DNA of 64,000 nucleotides. Origin: Imperialibacter sp. EC-SDR9 (GTDB lineage Bacteria > Bacteroidota > Bacteroidia > Cytophagales > Cyclobacteriaceae). Location of the stretch: the NCBI RefSeq assembly GCF_902498805.1, contig NZ_LR701637.1, forward strand, positions 124,001 to 188,000, read 5' to 3'. Below are positions 7,960 through 16,206 of this stretch, in pieces (the first letter of the stretch is position 1; each line of letters starts with the position of its first letter). Both the position numbers and the translations under genes were made by a program. The notes beneath the pieces are model-generated. The model was not told where the DNA came from. It made no database searches and worked only from the letters and a program-made list of their open reading frames with translations.

Positions 7960-9414
7960 CTAAACGGATCTCAACAGTGCCTTCTCCCCCAATTCTCTCA
8001 GTACAATCAGTAAAAAGTCAATATCGGCTTTTGTTCTTCTGTAATTATTGCAGTTGATGCGCAAAGCAGGTCTGTTATTAATACGGGTACCAGCAAAAAA
8101 GATGCGCCCGTCTTCTTCAATCAGTTCGAGTATCCGCTCGTTTACTCCGTCAACTCTTGCCTGGTTACTCTTTATTCCATCGTTCTCGGAAACATAACGG
8201 AAGGTAGCTATCGACAAATTGGCTGGCCCCAGCATTTCGAAATCTTCGGAGGCATTCACTAGCTCCTGGAAATACCTCACTACTGCAATATCATTCTCGA
8301 TTGCCAGCCGCAGCTTTTTGGCACCATAGGCTTTGAACGTCATCCATACCTTGAGCGCTTTAAAGTCTTTGGTGAGCTGTAGCGTCAAATCCATCAGGTC
8401 TTCTCGCTCGGTTTTTTCCAAACCTCCCCGGAGGTAGTCAGGCACCAGGCTGAAAGTGTTTTTGAGGTGCTCCTTTTTTCTCACAATAACAGCTGCCACC
8501 TGAAACGGCACATAGAGCCATTTATGTGGGTTCACAAGAACGGCATCGGCCTCGCTCATGCCCCTAAAAAGATGACCAGCAACAGCGGTGCCAGCCGCAG
8601 GGCCGCCGTAGGCAGCGTCTACCATGTACCACAATTTATATTTTTTGGCAAGCGTTGCGAGTTCATCGAGCCTGTCGATGGCGCCGTTGTTGGTAGAACC
8701 AGCAATACCGATGACACCAATAGGCAATAAGCCTTCGTTCAGATCTTTCTGAATGGCCTCTTCCATCAAATCAACCCTTACCTGAAACTGATCATCTACG
8801 GGGATTTTCCGAAGGTATTCTTTTCCCATGCCCAGCAGATCCATGGCCTTGTCGAAACTAGAGTGACCCTGACTAGAAACATAAACTGTCATGGGTTTTT
8901 GGCTATAAAGGCCCTTCTGAGAAAGAGAGGCAGGCCCCATCACTTTTCGCATCACAGCCAAGTGAAGGAAGTTACCTTCCGAACCTCCACTTACCAACAC
9001 ACCTGCGCTATCATCAGGATAGCCCATGAACTGGCAGAGCCATTTGATGACTATTTTCTCCATTTCTGAGTTGGCTGGGGCGTTGTGCCACTTCAGGTTG
9101 TTTTGATTAAGACCGGCTTTCAGAAACTCAGCGAGCATGCCAACCTGATTGCCTCCGCCTGTGATGTATCCGTAGTAGTTGGGGCTCGGGTTGAAATTCG
9201 ACATCTCGAAAACTTCGGAACCAACCGTGGCCAGCAGCGACTCCATAGGTGTTTCTTCCTCTGGCAGCTTTTCATTGAATCGCTCCTGAATTTGAGCTGG
9301 TGTATAGTTGTGATAGATTTTGGAGCCCCTAAGGTGCTTTAACCAGTCGTAGTAGATGGATACCGCTTGCTCGGTGTATTGGCGGAATTCTTTTTCCTGA
9401 AAGTCTAGATTCAT
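7960..9414 (-). CDS. PLP-dependent group II amino acid decarboxylase
   Basis: This 484-residue enzyme belongs to the aromatic-L-amino-acid/glutamate decarboxylase family, which removes the alpha-carboxyl of an amino acid to give an amine. The PLP lysine is in NPHKWLYVPFQ, about residue 300. The PLP ring-stacking and phosphate region is SGGSEGNFLHLA (about 145), and the aspartate that contacts the pyridine nitrogen is in MVDAAYGGPA. The N-terminal dimerisation segment (YYDWLKHLRG) is also typical. The substrate cannot be deduced; tyrosine/DOPA-type or other hydrophobic amino acids are plausible. It starts 25 bases after the DUF4230 gene on the same strand, so the two are probably co-transcribed. 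Confidence 0.88.
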   Translation of the reverse strand: MNLDFQEKEFRQYTEQAVSIYYDWLKHLRGSKIYHNYTPAQIQERFNEKLPEEETPMESLLATVGSEVFEMSNFNPSPNYYGYITGGGNQVGMLAEFLKAGLNQNNLKWHNAPANSEMEKIVIKWLCQFMGYPDDSAGVLVSGGSEGNFLHLAVMRKVMGPASLSQKGLYSQKPMTVYVSSQGHSSFDKAMDLLGMGKEYLRKIPVDDQFQVRVDLMEEAIQKDLNEGLLPIGVIGIAGSTNNGAIDRLDELATLAKKYKLWYMVDAAYGGPAAGTAVAGHLFRGMSEADAVLVNPHKWLYVPFQVAAVIVRKKEHLKNTFSLVPDYLRGGLEKTEREDLMDLTLQLTKDFKALKVWMTFKAYGAKKLRLAIENDIAVVRYFQELVNASEDFEMLGPANLSIATFRYVSENDGIKSNQARVDGVNERILELIEEDGRIFFAGTRINNRPALRINCNNYRRTKADIDFLLIVLRELGEKALLRSV

Positions 9415-9439
9415 TTGATGTAGAGAGTTTTCAACGGGC

Positions 9440-10084
9440 TTAGTTTAAGCGGATAACGTCCTCCTCTTTGAAATAAATGATTACAGGCCGGGACGCAACT
9501 TTATTGAGAAGCGGCAAGAGAATTTTGTAAGCCATTTCCTCTGCCTCCTCAAGGATGCCACCCTCAAGGGCAGATTTCATCATCTGAGCCTCTGCCTGAG
9601 CGTAAGCAGTGTCAATAAACTGGTTGAACTCTTTGTCTTCCAGACCAATGCCCCTTTTTAAGTCGTAAAACCTGCTTTTGCTGTGGTCAATTTTGTGGTA
9701 GCAAAGCTCCGGTTTTGGTAGTTGAATCACCAGCGTGTCTCCGTCGATAATGTCCGATGTCGTCACTTTCAAAAGATCGATGCATGCTACTGCCTCTCCG
9801 GCGGCAATCAGCACCGCCCTTGAGTCGCCACCGTCCTGAATCCTGAAAATGCCCAGATCCAGGTAGCGCTTGCTAAGCCTCTCTATTTCCACTACATCCT
9901 GCATCCGGTACTTCACCAACTCCAGCTTGCCCAAAGCTTCGATTTCTTTCAGCAGCACCTGGTGTCGCTGGTTCACTGTGGTTGGCTCAACAAACAACCC
10001 ACTGTTGAACCACAGTACTACCCCGCCGACCAGCAAGAGCGCCCATAGCAGTATTCTAAGAATTATTTTGGGTGTAAAGATCAT
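9440..10084 (-). CDS. DUF4230 membrane-anchored protein
   Basis: This 214-residue protein has one N-terminal membrane helix (residues about 8-26, ILRILLWALLLVGGVVLWF) followed by an exported domain. The motifs LGKLELVKYRMQDVVE, then the central DTLVIQLPKPEL and late AQAEAQMMKSALEGGI are those of DUF4230, a family of unknown function widespread in Bacteroidota and Firmicutes. It is upstream of the decarboxylase in the same direction and divergent from the AsmA-like gene across a 172-base spacer. That spacer holds no gene and no clear consensus promoter. Confidence 0.85.
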   Translation of the reverse strand: MIFTPKIILRILLWALLLVGGVVLWFNSGLFVEPTTVNQRHQVLLKEIEALGKLELVKYRMQDVVEIERLSKRYLDLGIFRIQDGGDSRAVLIAAGEAVACIDLLKVTTSDIIDGDTLVIQLPKPELCYHKIDHSKSRFYDLKRGIGLEDKEFNQFIDTAYAQAEAQMMKSALEGGILEEAEEMAYKILLPLLNKVASRPVIIYFKEEDVIRLN

Positions 10085-10256
10085 TGTTTGCGAAAATTAT
10101 AAAATCAATAGATGCTGATGCATAAACATCATAAATAAATCATGTCCTCGTTATTATCATTCAGCATTCTAAATTGTTAATTTGCATCTAATTACTTCAA
10201 ACGAAAACGTAATATATACGGGTAATTGTCCTTTCCGAATTTAAAATCACTCAGCC

Positions 10257-13200
10257 ATGAAAAAGTTTCTATTGATTGTTGGTGGATTCATTGTAGTAGT
10301 GCTTTTGGCAGCAGCCATACTACCATTCATCTATAAAGATGATATTAAGGCAGCGCTCGACGATGCAATTGGGGAGAATGTTAACGCCAAAGTCTATTTT
10401 GATGAATCACGCTTTGGCCTTACACTTTTCAAAAACTTTCCCAATCTAACAGTAACACTCGGTGGCCTGGGGGTTGTTGGCATAGATGAATTTAAGAAAG
10501 ACACTCTGGCTGCGGTCGATCAGGTAGACGTGGTGGTCAACATCATGTCTGTGATCAACGGCAACTACCGTATCAGCGGCTTGTACCTCAACGAGCCAAA
10601 TATTTATGTAAAGGTGCTGGCCAATGGCAAAGCCAATTATGATATAGCCAAGCCCTCGGAGGAACCAGTTGCCGAAGAAACCCCAACAGAAAGTGGTGAT
10701 GTTCAGTTTGGCATCGACAAATGGGAGATCAAAAATGGCAACATTGTTTATGACGACGCTACCATACCTTTCTACATGGCGATGAAAGGCATGAACCACA
10801 CGGGAAGCGGCGACTTTACGCTGGAGGTGTTTGATATGGACACTTATACAGAAATAGAAAATCTGGTTGTCGCCTATGATGGTGTAGAATACATGTCCAA
10901 TAAAAGGCTCAAAGCCGACATGGCTCTGAATATGGACTTAGGCCAGATGAAATTTACCTTTAAGGACAATGTGGTGTCGCTCAATGACTTCGGCCTCAAC
11001 TTTGACGGGTATTTTGCCATGCCAGAAGAAGGGTACGACATGGACATTAATTTTTCATCGCCTGAAAATAGCTTCAAGTCATTGTTGTCGCTTGTGCCTG
11101 GTATGTACAGTGATAGCTTCACCGGGCTGACAGCCTCTGGCGACACCCAGTTCAGCGGGTTTGTTAAAGGCATCTACAACGACACTCAAATGCCGGCATT
11201 CAACTTTGCCATGAAGGTAATCGACGGCAATTTCAAATATCCAGATCTGCCCTCTGCAGTGAGCAATGTGAATGTTGATATGTTGATCGACTGTGCTGAT
11301 GGCAACATAGACAATACGCTGGTTGACATCAAGCAATTTCATCTTGACTTCGGCAATAATCCCGTTGATGCCAAGCTGACTATCAAGAACCTGGTCAACT
11401 ACGACATGGTGGCTGACATTCAGGCAAAACTGAATCTGGGTGAGCTGGCCACTATGTTTCCCATGGAAGGACTTGAAATGAAGGGTATGTTTAGCATGAA
11501 TGCCAAATCTCAGGGAGTGTATGATAGCATTGCCAACACCATCCCAACCATCGACATGGAAATGGGGCTGACAGATGGATTCATCAAATATGCTGACTAC
11601 CCAGTCCCCATGGAGCAGATCAACATGCACACTACCATTAAAAACGAAAGTGGTAAGATGGCAGAGACAGTGGTGCTGATGGACAAATTTACCATGTTGG
11701 TAGATGGGGAAAAGCTTGAGTCTACTTTAAGATTTGAAAATCTCGACGATTATACCTGGGATCTGGCGGTAAACGGTGGTGTTGATTTGGAAAAGATTAT
11801 GCAGATTTTCCCAATGGAAGGCATGGAGCTGAAGGGTAAAATCGCCGCCAACATGCAGACCAAAGGTAAAATGTCGGATGTGGATGCGGAGAGATACGAC
11901 AAGCTGGCTACCAGCGGAGGGATGACCGTAAGCAACTTCTACTATGCCGATGCTGACCTGCCGCAGGGCTTTGCCATTTCTGAGTCTGAGCTGAGTTTCA
12001 ACCCGAAAGAGGTTCGTTTGAACAAATTCAACGCTATGCTTGGCCGTAGCGACATGGTCATGACCGGAGCTATCACCAACTATATGGCGTATGCTATGAA
12101 TGACGAGACCATCAAAGGTGAGCTGAACTTTTCTTCGAACTCGTTCGATCTGAACGAGTGGATGACCGACGAGGATACCACAGCAACCGTGGAAGCCGAC
12201 ACCGCTGCCCTTGAAGTAGTGGAGGTGCCAAAAAACATTGATTTCATTTTAAAGTCTAGCATTACTAGTCTGCTGTATGACAACATGGAGATCAAAAACA
12301 TGAAGGGCAATATCATTGTGAAGGATGGTGTGGTAAAACTTGACGATGGTAAGTTCAACCTAATGGATGGCCTGTTTGCTATGGATGGGGAGTACGATAG
12401 CCGTGACCTTGAGAAGCCCGTGTTTGCCTTTGACTTTTCAATCACTGATATGTCTATCAAGTCGGCGTATAATACATTCACAACGGTTCAACAATTAGCT
12501 CCGATAGCCGAAAAAATGGAAGGAAAGTTTTCTACCGACTTCGTTATGGCTGGTGCTTTGGGTCAGGATATGATGCCTGTGATGGAGTCTATCCTGGGGC
12601 AGGGTGTGGTGAAAGTCGCTGAGGGCAAAGTAAATGACCTTAAAGTGCTGACCACTTTGTCGTCTGTTTCAAAACTTGGTGACGACTCAGGGACATTGAG
12701 CCTGAAGGACGTGATTATGCAAGCCGAAATTAGGGACGGGAGAGTGTGGCTGAAGCCTTTCGATGTGAATGTAGGCAAATACAAAACCACGATTGCCGGA
12801 AGTAATGGTATAGATGGCACAATGGACTACGTAATGGCGATGAATGTGCCTGCTGGTGCCGCATCTGCCGCAGCCAATCAGGCCATAGCATCTGTTACTG
12901 GAGTGAGTTCAGCTATCTCCTCCAATATTGTGATGAACTTCGGCGTTGGTGGCACTTATGATGATCCAAAAGTGACATTGAAAAGCGTAGATGCAGGCGA
13001 GGGTGGAAAATCGGCCACAGATGCTGCCAAGGCTAAGATAGCTTCAGAAATGGATGCCAAGAAAAAAGAGGCCGCACAGAAAGCTGACGCAGCCAAGGCC
13101 GAGGCTGTGAAGCAGGCTGAAGAAAAGAAAGAAGCCGTTGTTAAAGAGGTAGAGGAGAAAAAAGAAGCAGCCAAGGAGGAAGTGAAGGAACAAGTCGAAG

Positions 13201-13280
13201 AGAAGAAAGAAGAAGTGAAAGAGGAGGCTGCCGACAAACTAAAGGGGCTGCTTAAGAAGAAAAAAGGAGGAGGAGAATAA
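10257..13280 (+). CDS. AsmA-like outer-envelope protein with a charged C-terminal tail
   Basis: This 1007-residue protein has an N-terminal membrane helix (residues 3-25) and a long repeated-beta body. AsmA-type features include FPNLTVTLGGLGV near the start and an AsmA C-terminal region around 780-900 (KVAEGKVNDLKV, LKDVIMQAEIRDGRVWLKPF). AsmA-like proteins are thought to bridge the inner and outer membranes and move or regulate lipids. Residues about 925-1007 are almost entirely Ala, Lys and Glu in a heptad-like pattern ending KKKKGGGE, a probable long charged helix. That tail is unusual and may be periplasmic. The gene is monocistronic: a terminator follows at 13304. Confidence 0.9.
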   Translation: MKKFLLIVGGFIVVVLLAAAILPFIYKDDIKAALDDAIGENVNAKVYFDESRFGLTLFKNFPNLTVTLGGLGVVGIDEFKKDTLAAVDQVDVVVNIMSVINGNYRISGLYLNEPNIYVKVLANGKANYDIAKPSEEPVAEETPTESGDVQFGIDKWEIKNGNIVYDDATIPFYMAMKGMNHTGSGDFTLEVFDMDTYTEIENLVVAYDGVEYMSNKRLKADMALNMDLGQMKFTFKDNVVSLNDFGLNFDGYFAMPEEGYDMDINFSSPENSFKSLLSLVPGMYSDSFTGLTASGDTQFSGFVKGIYNDTQMPAFNFAMKVIDGNFKYPDLPSAVSNVNVDMLIDCADGNIDNTLVDIKQFHLDFGNNPVDAKLTIKNLVNYDMVADIQAKLNLGELATMFPMEGLEMKGMFSMNAKSQGVYDSIANTIPTIDMEMGLTDGFIKYADYPVPMEQINMHTTIKNESGKMAETVVLMDKFTMLVDGEKLESTLRFENLDDYTWDLAVNGGVDLEKIMQIFPMEGMELKGKIAANMQTKGKMSDVDAERYDKLATSGGMTVSNFYYADADLPQGFAISESELSFNPKEVRLNKFNAMLGRSDMVMTGAITNYMAYAMNDETIKGELNFSSNSFDLNEWMTDEDTTATVEADTAALEVVEVPKNIDFILKSSITSLLYDNMEIKNMKGNIIVKDGVVKLDDGKFNLMDGLFAMDGEYDSRDLEKPVFAFDFSITDMSIKSAYNTFTTVQQLAPIAEKMEGKFSTDFVMAGALGQDMMPVMESILGQGVVKVAEGKVNDLKVLTTLSSVSKLGDDSGTLSLKDVIMQAEIRDGRVWLKPFDVNVGKYKTTIAGSNGIDGTMDYVMAMNVPAGAASAAANQAIASVTGVSSAISSNIVMNFGVGGTYDDPKVTLKSVDAGEGGKSATDAAKAKIASEMDAKKKEAAQKADAAKAEAVKQAEEKKEAVVKEVEEKKEAAKEEVKEQVEEKKEEVKEEAADKLKGLLKKKKGGGE

Positions 13281-13303
13281 TTCCCACCCTCACGAGACGT
13301 TTC

Positions 13304-13340
13304 AAACCCTCGGGATGTTTATTGTCCTGAGGGTTTTTTT
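13304..13340 (+). terminator. Intrinsic terminator after the AsmA-like gene
   Basis: CCCTCGGGA (13307-13315) pairs with TCCTGAGGG (13325-13333) around a 9-base loop, followed by seven T residues (13334-13340). The stem is GC-rich and the U-tract is uninterrupted, so this is a confident rho-independent terminator. It separates the AsmA-like gene from the beta-oxidation genes. Confidence 0.88.
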
Positions 13341-13372
13341 GTATAATTATATCCAATTAAACAGCCCCAGAT

Positions 13373-14671
13373 ATGGCAAAGCAATCATATGTCGGAAGGA
13401 AAGTAGTAGTAGTCGATGGCACCCGAACGCCTTTTCTAAAGTCGGGCACGGGCTACCGGGATCTTATGGCCTATCAACTGGGCGCTGTGGCTATTTCGGG
13501 TCTTTTGAAAAAAGCCTCTCTCGATGCGGCTCAGGTTGAACAGGTGATCATGGGTACGGTGGTGCATAATATTGTGACATCCAATGTGGCCAGAGAATGT
13601 GCCCTTACCGGCGGTATTCCTTTTACCACACCGGCACATACTGTTTCCCAGGCCTGCATTTCCGCCAACCAGGCCATTGCTCAGGGAGCTGACCTGATCA
13701 GGCTTGGTCATGCCGATTTGGTTGTTGCGGGTGGAACCGACTGTGTGTCGGATATTCCGATAGGCTTTCCCAAGAAAATGAGAACCAAACTCTTCGCTTC
13801 TCAGAAGATTCGTTCGACCGGTGAATGGCTGAAGTTTGTGTTGTCTCTCCGTCCGGCTGACTTCAAACCAGAGGTGCCCCAAATTGCAGAATATTCCACT
13901 GGCCGCACCATGGGGCAGGATTGCGAGCTGATGGGCACCCGATTTGGTGTTACCCGGGAAGAGCAGGATGAATTTGCTGCCCGATCGCACCAATTGGCTG
14001 CCAAAGCCGCCGAGGAAGGCATATTGGCCCGTGAGATTACAGCAGCTGAATTTCCGCCATCATTCAAGGCGATCAAAGAGGATAATACCTATCGTGGTGA
14101 TACGACTGTTGAAAAACTTGCTAAGCTGCGGCCAGCTTTCGACAAAAAGAACGGGACAATAACGGCAGGCAATGCCTCTTTCCTTACCGATGGAGCAGCT
14201 GTGGTGCTTCTGATGAGCGAGGAAAAAGCCAAGGCCCTGGGTTATGACACATCCATTCAAATCAGGGATTACGTTTTTACTGGCCAGGATCCGAATGAAG
14301 AGCTTCTATTAGGTCCGGCTTACGCCACCTACAAATTGCTGCAACGCCAAAACCTGACATTGAAAGATTTGGAGGTTATCGAATTTCACGAGGCTTTTGC
14401 GTCCCAGATTGTCACCAATCTCAAAGCATTGAATTCCGACCAATTTGCAAAGGAGAAGATGGGATTGACTGCAAAAGCTGGCGAGATAAATATGGACAAA
14501 TTTAACATTCACGGAGGCTCACTTTCTTTGGGTCATCCTTTTGGTGCCACTGGAGCGAGGTTGGTAACAACCGCCATGAATCGATTAAAAAGGGAGAATG
14601 GCAAATTGGCCTTGCTGGCAGCGTGCGCTGCCGGGGCCCATGGTCATGGCATGATCCTAGAAAAGGTGTAA
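13373..14671 (+). CDS. fadI: Acetyl-CoA C-acyltransferase (3-ketoacyl-CoA thiolase)
   Basis: It catalyses the last step of fatty-acid beta-oxidation, splitting 3-ketoacyl-CoA with CoA. The 432-residue length matches FadI rather than the shorter FadA type. The acyl-accepting Cys95 is in SQACISANQA, the active-site His is in NIHGGSLSLGHPFGATGAR (about 380), and the second Cys is in AACAAGAHGHGM near the C-terminus. The stop codon overlaps the next ATG by one base (TAATG), so the lipoprotein gene is coupled to it. fadJ lies two genes on. Together they form a trifunctional-type complex. Confidence 0.93.
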   Translation: MAKQSYVGRKVVVVDGTRTPFLKSGTGYRDLMAYQLGAVAISGLLKKASLDAAQVEQVIMGTVVHNIVTSNVARECALTGGIPFTTPAHTVSQACISANQAIAQGADLIRLGHADLVVAGGTDCVSDIPIGFPKKMRTKLFASQKIRSTGEWLKFVLSLRPADFKPEVPQIAEYSTGRTMGQDCELMGTRFGVTREEQDEFAARSHQLAAKAAEEGILAREITAAEFPPSFKAIKEDNTYRGDTTVEKLAKLRPAFDKKNGTITAGNASFLTDGAAVVLLMSEEKAKALGYDTSIQIRDYVFTGQDPNEELLLGPAYATYKLLQRQNLTLKDLEVIEFHEAFASQIVTNLKALNSDQFAKEKMGLTAKAGEINMDKFNIHGGSLSLGHPFGATGARLVTTAMNRLKRENGKLALLAACAAGAHGHGMILEKV

Positions 14672-16095
14672 TGCATATCTTAAAATGTGTACTGATTTCC
14701 GTCTTCCTCGGATTGGCGTTTTTTTCATGCAAGAAAACAAAAACCGATGCCCCGGAAAGAACAACGCTCGACTCAACGCTCGCTCCGCCGGTTTCAAGGC
14801 TGACCATCCCTCTCAGCTTTAGTCTGGATAAGGTAGAAGCCCTTATCAACGAGAAAATCGATGGTACCTTTCTGAGAAAGAGAGTAGCGGCTAATACAAA
14901 CGACAGTCTTTACTTTGAGCTTACTAAGCAACAGCCGATTATATTGACCTGGAAAGCACCAGACCTTCGCTATCGGGCTCATCTGAAAGTTTCAGGTCAA
15001 TACATGAAGAATATTTTGGGTGTGAAGATCCAAAATCAAACGCCGATAGAGTTTGAATTGGAACTGCTCTTTAAGACGGAGCTTGGTTTTGAAAAAGACT
15101 GGAGCATCAGGCCCAAAACTGTTATTGAGGAGATAGTTTGGAAAAGCGACCCGGTGATGAATCTTGGAATTGCGACCATCAATTTCCGAAAACCTGTGGA
15201 GAAAGCGCTGAACGACCACCAGGACAGCCTTACACTGAAGCTGGATGGTTTTATGAAAGAGACCATCGACACGAGAAAAATCATTGAAAAAATCTGGAGC
15301 GACTTGCAGCAACCGATCCGACTAAAAAAGGATGAGCCAAGGATTTGGCTGCTGGCCAAAGCCGAGACGCTGAAAGCAAGATGGACTCGTGACCCTGAAA
15401 GACAAATTACAGCTCAGGCTGAATTAACGGCTCAAATATCAACCCTCGTAGAAGGAGATGACCTGACTGTTTGGCCAGTGCCCTTACCTGAGTTTAGTTT
15501 TCAAACAGACCATCAGGACAGTCTGGTGGCAAGCGTGCTGTGTACGCTTCCGTTTGACAGGGTCAACAACTACAGTAGAAAAAAACTTGTGGGAATGAAG
15601 ATCGATTCGGCGGGTTATTCGGCGCAAATCAAGGATGTGGAGGTATACGGCACGAAGGATGGTTTGGCCGTGAAGCTGGGGTTGACAGGCGATGTGAGGG
15701 GCGATGTGTACCTTCAGGGGAGGCCTGTGATAGACAGGGCATCCAAAAGCTTTCGGATAGAAGATTTTGACTTTGTGGTAGATTCTGATGATGCCGTTCT
15801 GGCTTCTGCCGATTGGCTTCTCCATAGCTCCATAAAGGTGATGGTTGAAAAGCAGCTTACCTATGAACTCCAGCCCTATGCCGACATGATCCCCATGCTC
15901 ATCACAAGCGGGATAGAAAAGGGAAAGCTTGCGCAGACACTGGAGGTGTATATTGATTCATGGGAGATTATGCCACTGGCTACTCTTATTACTTCCAAAG
16001 ACCTCCAAATGATTATTCAGGTGAGAGGCATGGCCGAAATAAGGCTGCAGGAAATACGAAAAGATAGTACGCAACAAAAGGCGATCAGCCAATAG
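14671..16095 (+). CDS. DUF4403 family lipoprotein
   Basis: Starting at the ATG that overlaps the fadI stop (14671) gives 474 residues. The N-terminus is a lipoprotein signal with lipobox FFSC and Cys20, so the mature protein should be lipid-anchored in the envelope. The body matches DUF4403: an early repeat SFSLDKVEALINEKIDGT, a second unit around IPLPEFSFQ, and paired tubular-lipid-binding-like beta domains. The function is unknown; the lengthwise duplicated architecture resembles lipid-binding proteins. An upstream TTG extension to 14623 exists but would bury the signal peptide. Its place between two beta-oxidation genes is unusual. Confidence 0.85.
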   Translation: MHILKCVLISVFLGLAFFSCKKTKTDAPERTTLDSTLAPPVSRLTIPLSFSLDKVEALINEKIDGTFLRKRVAANTNDSLYFELTKQQPIILTWKAPDLRYRAHLKVSGQYMKNILGVKIQNQTPIEFELELLFKTELGFEKDWSIRPKTVIEEIVWKSDPVMNLGIATINFRKPVEKALNDHQDSLTLKLDGFMKETIDTRKIIEKIWSDLQQPIRLKKDEPRIWLLAKAETLKARWTRDPERQITAQAELTAQISTLVEGDDLTVWPVPLPEFSFQTDHQDSLVASVLCTLPFDRVNNYSRKKLVGMKIDSAGYSAQIKDVEVYGTKDGLAVKLGLTGDVRGDVYLQGRPVIDRASKSFRIEDFDFVVDSDDAVLASADWLLHSSIKVMVEKQLTYELQPYADMIPMLITSGIEKGKLAQTLEVYIDSWEIMPLATLITSKDLQMIIQVRGMAEIRLQEIRKDSTQQKAISQ

Positions 16096-16206
16096 AGAAC
16101 TTCGTGTTTATTTGCCTTACATAATCCTAAATAATCGCCTATATTTACTCTGCATGCATACTAAAGGTCTGGGAGTGTTTCCAGGCGATTCTTAATTCAA
16201 TTTATC

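Noticed and set aside
11079-11630. 183-codon open frame on the minus strand inside the AsmA-like gene
   Set aside because: It is His-rich and antisense to a well-supported gene, with no recognisable domain; it follows from the plus-strand codon pattern.
13436-13993. 185-codon open frame antisense to fadI
   Set aside because: It lies antisense to conserved thiolase sequence and has no domain signature.
16111-16147. Possible promoter for fadJ (TTTG and TATATTTA)
   Set aside because: The spacing is 25 bases, too long for the usual 19-21, and the -7 box lacks the final G.
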